Positions 14,185 to 17,665 of a stretch of 17,665 nt of DNA are shown piece after piece. Under the pieces are notes generated by a model, which saw only the letters and a program-made list of their open reading frames with translations, had not been told where the DNA came from and did no database searches. The translations under genes were made by a program, and so were the position numbers. Numbering within the stretch: position 1 is the first letter of the stretch; each line of letters opens with the position of its first letter. Source of the stretch: JADHUC01 sp964617665 (GTDB taxonomy: Bacteria; Planctomycetota; Planctomycetia; Pirellulales; Pirellulaceae); contig CAZUAH010000281.1 of NCBI GenBank assembly GCA_964617665.1, forward strand, positions 1-17,665, in the 5' to 3' direction.

Positions 14185-16383
14185 TCAAAAATCGATTTCC
14201 TCTCCGTCCACAACTGCCTGATGCCGGAAACGCCCCGCGGTCACCTCACCGTCCGATTGTACAATACGGAATCCGTAAGGCGGCATTACGATGTCATCTT
14301 GTTGGAACGGGGTTGGGCCCATGTTCACGGTGACGCGTGTTCCGTCGCCAAAACGGGATGTCTGCACGAGGAAATCGGGGCTCAAGTAATCGTGGTCGAC
14401 AAGTTCCTCGAACGCCGTCTGCTTGTGCAGCGGTCCCAGTGTCTTGGCGGCAAACTTGATGTACGGTCGCGCTCCATCGTACTCGTAAGGGGCGATAAAC
14501 AGCATAGGGCCGTCCCCGTGTAGCATCGCACGAAGCGACTTGACATAGTAGTCGCCCGTGTGGCTATTGACCAAGTGGTTGGGGTCTTGGATCTTGCCGA
14601 AGTTCGTCACCGCGTCGTGGTAGACCAGGTTGAACAGGGGCGCCCCGTGTGAGTACTCGGCAAGCCCGTTTGCCCGGATCCGGTATGGGGCAACCAGGCC
14701 TTCGAACATGTGGTATTGAGGAACGGCCCACTCGTTGCCTCGCTCGGTTCCTAGTACCAAGCCGGTCGACGCCAGATAGTCGGCCAGTTTGCGTCCGCCT
14801 TCACCCACCTTGCCGGTGAATGCGATATCGGTGACGTCGGCGTTCTGACCGAGGACCGCCATTTCCTTCGGAAGACAAGCCTTGGCCAGTTCCGCCCAAC
14901 GGTCCTCGTCGATGGCTTTCCAGCGGTGACGGAGAATAGGACGCCCTTGGTCATCCTTGGGAGCCAGGTCGATATTGAAGTTCGGGTCGTGATCCAGTAG
15001 CGAGACGAACGAGTGGTACGACGAATAGAGCCAACCGTACCCCTTGACCCGATCCACTACTCGCTTGAGCTTCTCCTGGCCGCCCAGTTCTTCGCTAATC
15101 GGCCACATGACCGGTGCGTAGTTGGCGAACGTACCCCAAGCGTGCACGAAAGCGTGCTGGAGCCCAAGTTTGTCGTGCATGTCTTGCACCATCGTATCCA
15201 ATTCGTCAAAGGTGAACGCCATGCCAGGCAGATTGACGTAGTGGGGATATCCGCCGTAGATGCCGATGTAGAGGGCTCCTTTGAGTTTGTTCACATTGGC
15301 GTTCGCTTTCGCCTTCTCTTCGAGCGAGACCCAGAGTCCATTCTTCTTCGCAATCTCGCGGTAGTGCTTGGCCATCGTGACGTGGTTACCGCCGGGCAGA
15401 ATCTGATACGAGACGGTCGTCTCCGGCGAGATCTTGCTCAGCTCCCAAACCGGCACCAGTGACACGATCCGCGCGTAATCCGATCGGCGGAAGTGGTTTC
15501 GCGCGATCACATCGGCGTTGTTGTAGTTGGCGAACCAACGCATTCGTACCGACCCGTCGTAGGGAACGATCGCCATCGCGGCCGATCGGCCGTCATGGGT
15601 GCCGAACCAGGGCATGGTCAGGCCATCCCAGTCGTAATACCGCAGCTCGCCGGTTGCGCGGGACGAGTGGACGGCGTCGTCCCACATACAGAAACGACCG
15701 CCGTTCATGGGAAAGATGTACGAGGGAATCGTGACGCCTTGCCAATACGGAATCACCGCAGCTCCACGATCCACGTCGGTCACCAGCGCAAACGGCCGTT
15801 GCGGATATTCGAGCGTTGCTCCCCAGTAACCTTCGGGCAGCTTCACCTCAGGGACGCGCAGACGAATTGTCGCAGAGTCCGCCTCAATCGACACGCTTGT
15901 TACAACAGTCCATTCCGGCATACCTCCATGGCCGTCTCGATTATGAAATCGAATTGACAGGCTCCGTTTGTCGTCGTTCGTGATTTCGATATCCGACGCC
16001 GATGACAGATTCCACCAACCATACTGATCTCCTTTCTTGTAGATCACCGACCCGGCCGATCGCATCCAGGGATCAGGGCCCCAGACGCGACCGCTTACTC
16101 GATCCGCCACCGTCAGCGACCCTCGCGTCTCGTCGGCCTCGACGGTGACGACGTTGTTAGAGATAGACGCCGCAGTCGCCTGGCAAGGCATGCACACCCC
16201 GAGCGTCAGAAGTCCCGACATGCAAATGGCCAAACGAATAGGGTTAGACGGAATTTCAAAACCGAATTTCGGGAGGGCGAAGCTCCTGCTGAGCCGTGTT
16301 TTCCCGTGTGTTCGGCTCGGCAGGAGCCTCGCCCTCCCGGTTTTGAAACCGCCTCTAGTCACGGTGTCGTGTATGCTCAGCAT
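14185..16383 (-). CDS. Large secreted glycosidase-like protein, possibly GH101/DUF5696-related
   Basis: The protein is 732 residues from ATG 16383, which has an excellent AAGGAG Shine-Dalgarno. An inverted-repeat element forms codons about 12-43, so the signal peptide (RLAICMSGLLTLGVCMPCQATA) begins only near residue 50; an alternative start at 16221 has no ribosome-binding site and no basic N-region. The N-terminal half is beta-sandwich-like (VVTVEADETRGSLTVADRVSG, WGATLEYP, MPWFGTHDGR). A probable TIM barrel follows (GALYIGIYGGYP, LGLQHAFVHAWG, YGWLYSSYHS, LVLGTERGNEW with Glu547 a candidate catalytic residue), and a short beta domain closes the chain (TRVTVNMG). This layout recalls GH101-type and DUF5696 glycosidases, but I am not sure of the family. 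Its place upstream of the GH2 gene supports polysaccharide degradation. Confidence 0.75.
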   Translation of the reverse strand: MLSIHDTVTRGGFKTGRARLLPSRTHGKTRLSRSFALPKFGFEIPSNPIRLAICMSGLLTLGVCMPCQATAASISNNVVTVEADETRGSLTVADRVSGRVWGPDPWMRSAGSVIYKKGDQYGWWNLSSASDIEITNDDKRSLSIRFHNRDGHGGMPEWTVVTSVSIEADSATIRLRVPEVKLPEGYWGATLEYPQRPFALVTDVDRGAAVIPYWQGVTIPSYIFPMNGGRFCMWDDAVHSSRATGELRYYDWDGLTMPWFGTHDGRSAAMAIVPYDGSVRMRWFANYNNADVIARNHFRRSDYARIVSLVPVWELSKISPETTVSYQILPGGNHVTMAKHYREIAKKNGLWVSLEEKAKANANVNKLKGALYIGIYGGYPHYVNLPGMAFTFDELDTMVQDMHDKLGLQHAFVHAWGTFANYAPVMWPISEELGGQEKLKRVVDRVKGYGWLYSSYHSFVSLLDHDPNFNIDLAPKDDQGRPILRHRWKAIDEDRWAELAKACLPKEMAVLGQNADVTDIAFTGKVGEGGRKLADYLASTGLVLGTERGNEWAVPQYHMFEGLVAPYRIRANGLAEYSHGAPLFNLVYHDAVTNFGKIQDPNHLVNSHTGDYYVKSLRAMLHGDGPMLFIAPYEYDGARPYIKFAAKTLGPLHKQTAFEELVDHDYLSPDFLVQTSRFGDGTRVTVNMGPTPFQQDDIVMPPYGFRIVQSDGEVTAGRFRHQAVVDGEEIDF
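16254..16348. repeat. 95-bp inverted-repeat element inside the 5' coding region of the glycosidase-like gene
   Basis: Core arms at 16270-16296 and 16313-16339 are 27 bases each and complementary at 25 positions; the two mismatches are G/A and C/T differences that still allow G-U pairing in RNA. They flank a 16-base loop. An outer pair, TTTCAAAACCG (16254-16264) and CGGTTTTGAAA (16338-16348), extends the symmetry with a 5-base asymmetry. The arm sequence, starting CGGGAGGGCGA and containing CTCCTGC, resembles a repeat I recall as dispersed in planctomycete genomes, but that needs a search. There is no transposase, so it would be a MITE- or REP-like unit. It is read through in frame by the gene. 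Confidence 0.85.
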
Positions 16384-17059
16384 CGGTAGTCTCCTTATTG
16401 CCTTGTACGGGACGTGTCTGCTTCAACCGTCAATTCAGATTCTGTGGCAGCACGCTGCCTGAAGACCGCCGTTTCGTGAACGACTCGGTGCGTCGTCAAT
16501 TCATTGTCTCTCCAGTCCGAAAACCGAGAACGAGGCACTCTCGCCAGTCCTGCAGCAACGTATTCGGCCTCCGTTCGGCCGCCTCGAAGTCAACGATCGG
16601 GTTGTTTTTCTACATTGACCATATGATCGCCACGACCTTGTCGTGCTCTGGGGAGTACTGACAGTATCATCCGAATTCGGTTCTTGTATCGAACGCAGGG
16701 CCAGCCCAAAATCTAAGAACTCGACTCAACTGACTGCGTAGTCAGACCACGAGACCGTGAACCGATGTATGCGCGACCGCTGCATCCTAAACGAGAAGAC
16801 CTACACCCGCAAGATTCTGACCTTGTCGGCCCCAACCGGACTCCCGCCACCTTTCTTCCGTTCGCGCGGTCGTTTGCGGCGAAGTCCACCGGATCGCGCC
16901 GAAACGGACGGGGAGATTGAGGTGACTTTCGGTCGTTCCAGAGGCTTTTCGTGGAGCGGAGGACTCGGCAAAGTCACACGCGGGCTGGTACAGTGATAGT
17001 CTGGGGTGGCCGTTGAGCAGCCAAGAAACCGCGAGAGATCGGCCGAGGTGTCATAAGGG
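16384..17059. other. Intergenic stretch without recognisable genes
   Basis: About 675 bases between the glycosidase-like gene on the minus strand and the PQQ remnant on the plus strand. The short open frames here have arginine- and proline-rich, low-complexity translations with no domain I recognise, so I treat them as chance. The minus-strand promoter of the glycosidase-like gene should lie in the first 200 bases. One candidate is TTGACG at 16433-16428, but no good -10 box follows at the right distance. The upstream part of the PQQ gene, if it was ever here, is not detectable. Confidence 0.5.
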
Positions 17060-17399
17060 CATCTCAAACCTCGTACGATGGACCTCCTACACCCAGTGCA
17101 CAGGGAAAGGCCGCCAGGACGGTATGACCTGCTTGTCGATCGAAGGCGAGCTGAAATGGACGACCAGAAAGAACGCGCAGTTCGACAAGGGCGGCATGTT
17201 GTTAGTCGACGGCATGATCATCGCCATCGACGGCAAGGACGGCAAGCTCTACCTTTTGGACGCGACGCCCGAGCGCTTCACCGTTCTGTCAGAGGCTCGA
17301 ATGCTCATCCATTCAAGGTGTTGGGCACTTCTGGCCCTTTCACGAGGTAAGCTCATAATTCGCGACCAGAAACAGATGAAGTGTCTGATTGTGAAATGA
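17060..17399 (+). pseudogene. 3' remnant of a PQQ-repeat beta-propeller gene
   Basis: The readable frame (open from a TTG at 17013) becomes recognisable at about 17060: SNLV, then YTQCTGKGRQDGMTCLSIEG, FDKGGMLLVDGMIIAIDGKDGKLYLLDATPE and ALSRGKLIIRDQKQMKCLIVK, ending at TGA 17397-17399. These are the last two blades or so of the PQQ-like beta-propeller proteins (BamB-like fold) that are abundant in planctomycetes and usually run to 400 residues or more with a signal peptide. Only about 113 residues of homology remain, without a start codon, ribosome site or signal sequence. It is best read as a decayed fragment. A small true protein is possible but less likely. Confidence 0.65.
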
Positions 17400-17436
17400 T
17401 ATGGAAAACGTGTTTACCGCACTGAGGAACAAAAAC

Positions 17437-17665
17437 ATGCTCAGCAAAGCTCTTCTCGGATGGATCAGCGCCGTGGCCGTCGTCGCTGGGGCTTCACTAT
17501 CGTCGTTTGCGCAGGACGCCGGTCGTGCAAAATCATCGCCGGCCGAATCACCTGCGGAGACTCCGACCGGCTGGCCGATCAGCGCCGCCATGCGACGACA
17601 CGTGGTCGACGACAGCGAAAACGAGCTCTACACGCGTTTTCGATACAGCCCGGTCAAGGGTCTCG
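17437..17665 (+). CDS. N-terminal part of a secreted protein, runs off the right edge
   Basis: The frame is open to the end of the window. I chose ATG 17437, with GAGG nine bases upstream, because it opens a clean signal peptide (MLSKALLGWISAVAVVAG, cleavage S-F-A before QD); ATG 17401 in the same frame would add 12 residues. After an Ala/Pro/Ser linker the mature protein reads PISAAMRRHVVDDSENELY, then TRFRYSPVKGL. That last segment faintly recalls the N-terminus of GH43/GH117-type five-bladed propeller hydrolases in planctomycetes, which would suit the neighbouring glycan cluster. Too little is visible to assign a family. It begins 38 bases after the PQQ remnant ends. Confidence 0.7.
   Translation, partial: MLSKALLGWISAVAVVAGASLSSFAQDAGRAKSSPAESPAETPTGWPISAAMRRHVVDDSENELYTRFRYSPVKGL

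Noticed and set aside
16254..16348. Inverted repeat as a rho-independent terminator or an insertion sequence
   Set aside because: It lies inside the start of a gene, has no U-tract and no transposase, so a small dispersed repeat element is the better reading.
16757..16996. 79-codon plus-strand frame in the intergenic stretch
   Set aside because: Arginine/proline-rich translation without domain, signal or ribosome site.
1..17665. tRNA, rRNA or CRISPR features
   Set aside because: I saw no tRNA-like cloverleaf, no rRNA signatures and no regularly spaced direct repeats on either strand.

Overview
The window looks like a chromosomal segment of a planctomycete, probably of the Pirellulales type. 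The evidence is a DUF1559 prepilin-type protein with the H-X9-DG signature, a formylglycine sulfatase with a lysine-rich tail, a secreted caspase-like protein, a PQQ-repeat remnant, and many secreted proteins of unknown function. This assignment is inferred from gene content, not from a marker gene.

Region 1 (1-2865) is a vitamin B12 locus. The plus strand carries the 3' end of a cob(I)alamin adenosyltransferase gene (cobO/btuR), a possible 25-codon linking ORF, and a BtuF-like B12-binding protein gene. Facing it on the minus strand is a transcription unit that starts with a clear sigma70-type promoter (2838-2865) and a cobalamin riboswitch (2645-2830). A leader follows whose last helix can hide the ribosome-binding site (2435-2490). 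The genes under this control are not known B12 genes: they encode a DUF1559 pseudopilin-like protein and, overlapping it by 11 bases, a small HEAT-like lipoprotein. This is the most interesting part of the window, a B12-repressed surface or pilin-like protein next to B12 uptake and activation genes.

Region 2 (3063-7144) holds two convergent genes. One encodes a secreted caspase-fold protein with a C-terminal PDZ-like domain. The other encodes a 951-residue secreted protein with CsgG/LpoB-like N-terminal domains and a probable beta-propeller at the C-terminus.

Region 3 (7397-16383) looks like a polysaccharide-degradation cluster. The plus strand has a sulfatase of iduronate-2-sulfatase-like type and a GH39-like clan GH-A hydrolase. 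The minus strand has an unassigned glycosidase-like protein, a GH2 enzyme with a C-terminal GATase-like extension, and a small LamG protein whose N-terminus looks frame-disrupted. The pairing of iduronate-type sulfatase, GH39 and GH2 suggests a sulfated, uronic-acid-containing glycan, but the substrate is inference. A near-perfect 95-bp inverted-repeat element (16254-16348) lies inside the first codons of the glycosidase-like gene.

Region 4 (16384-17665) has about 650 bases with no recognisable gene, then a 3' remnant of a PQQ beta-propeller gene and the start of another secreted protein that runs off the right edge.
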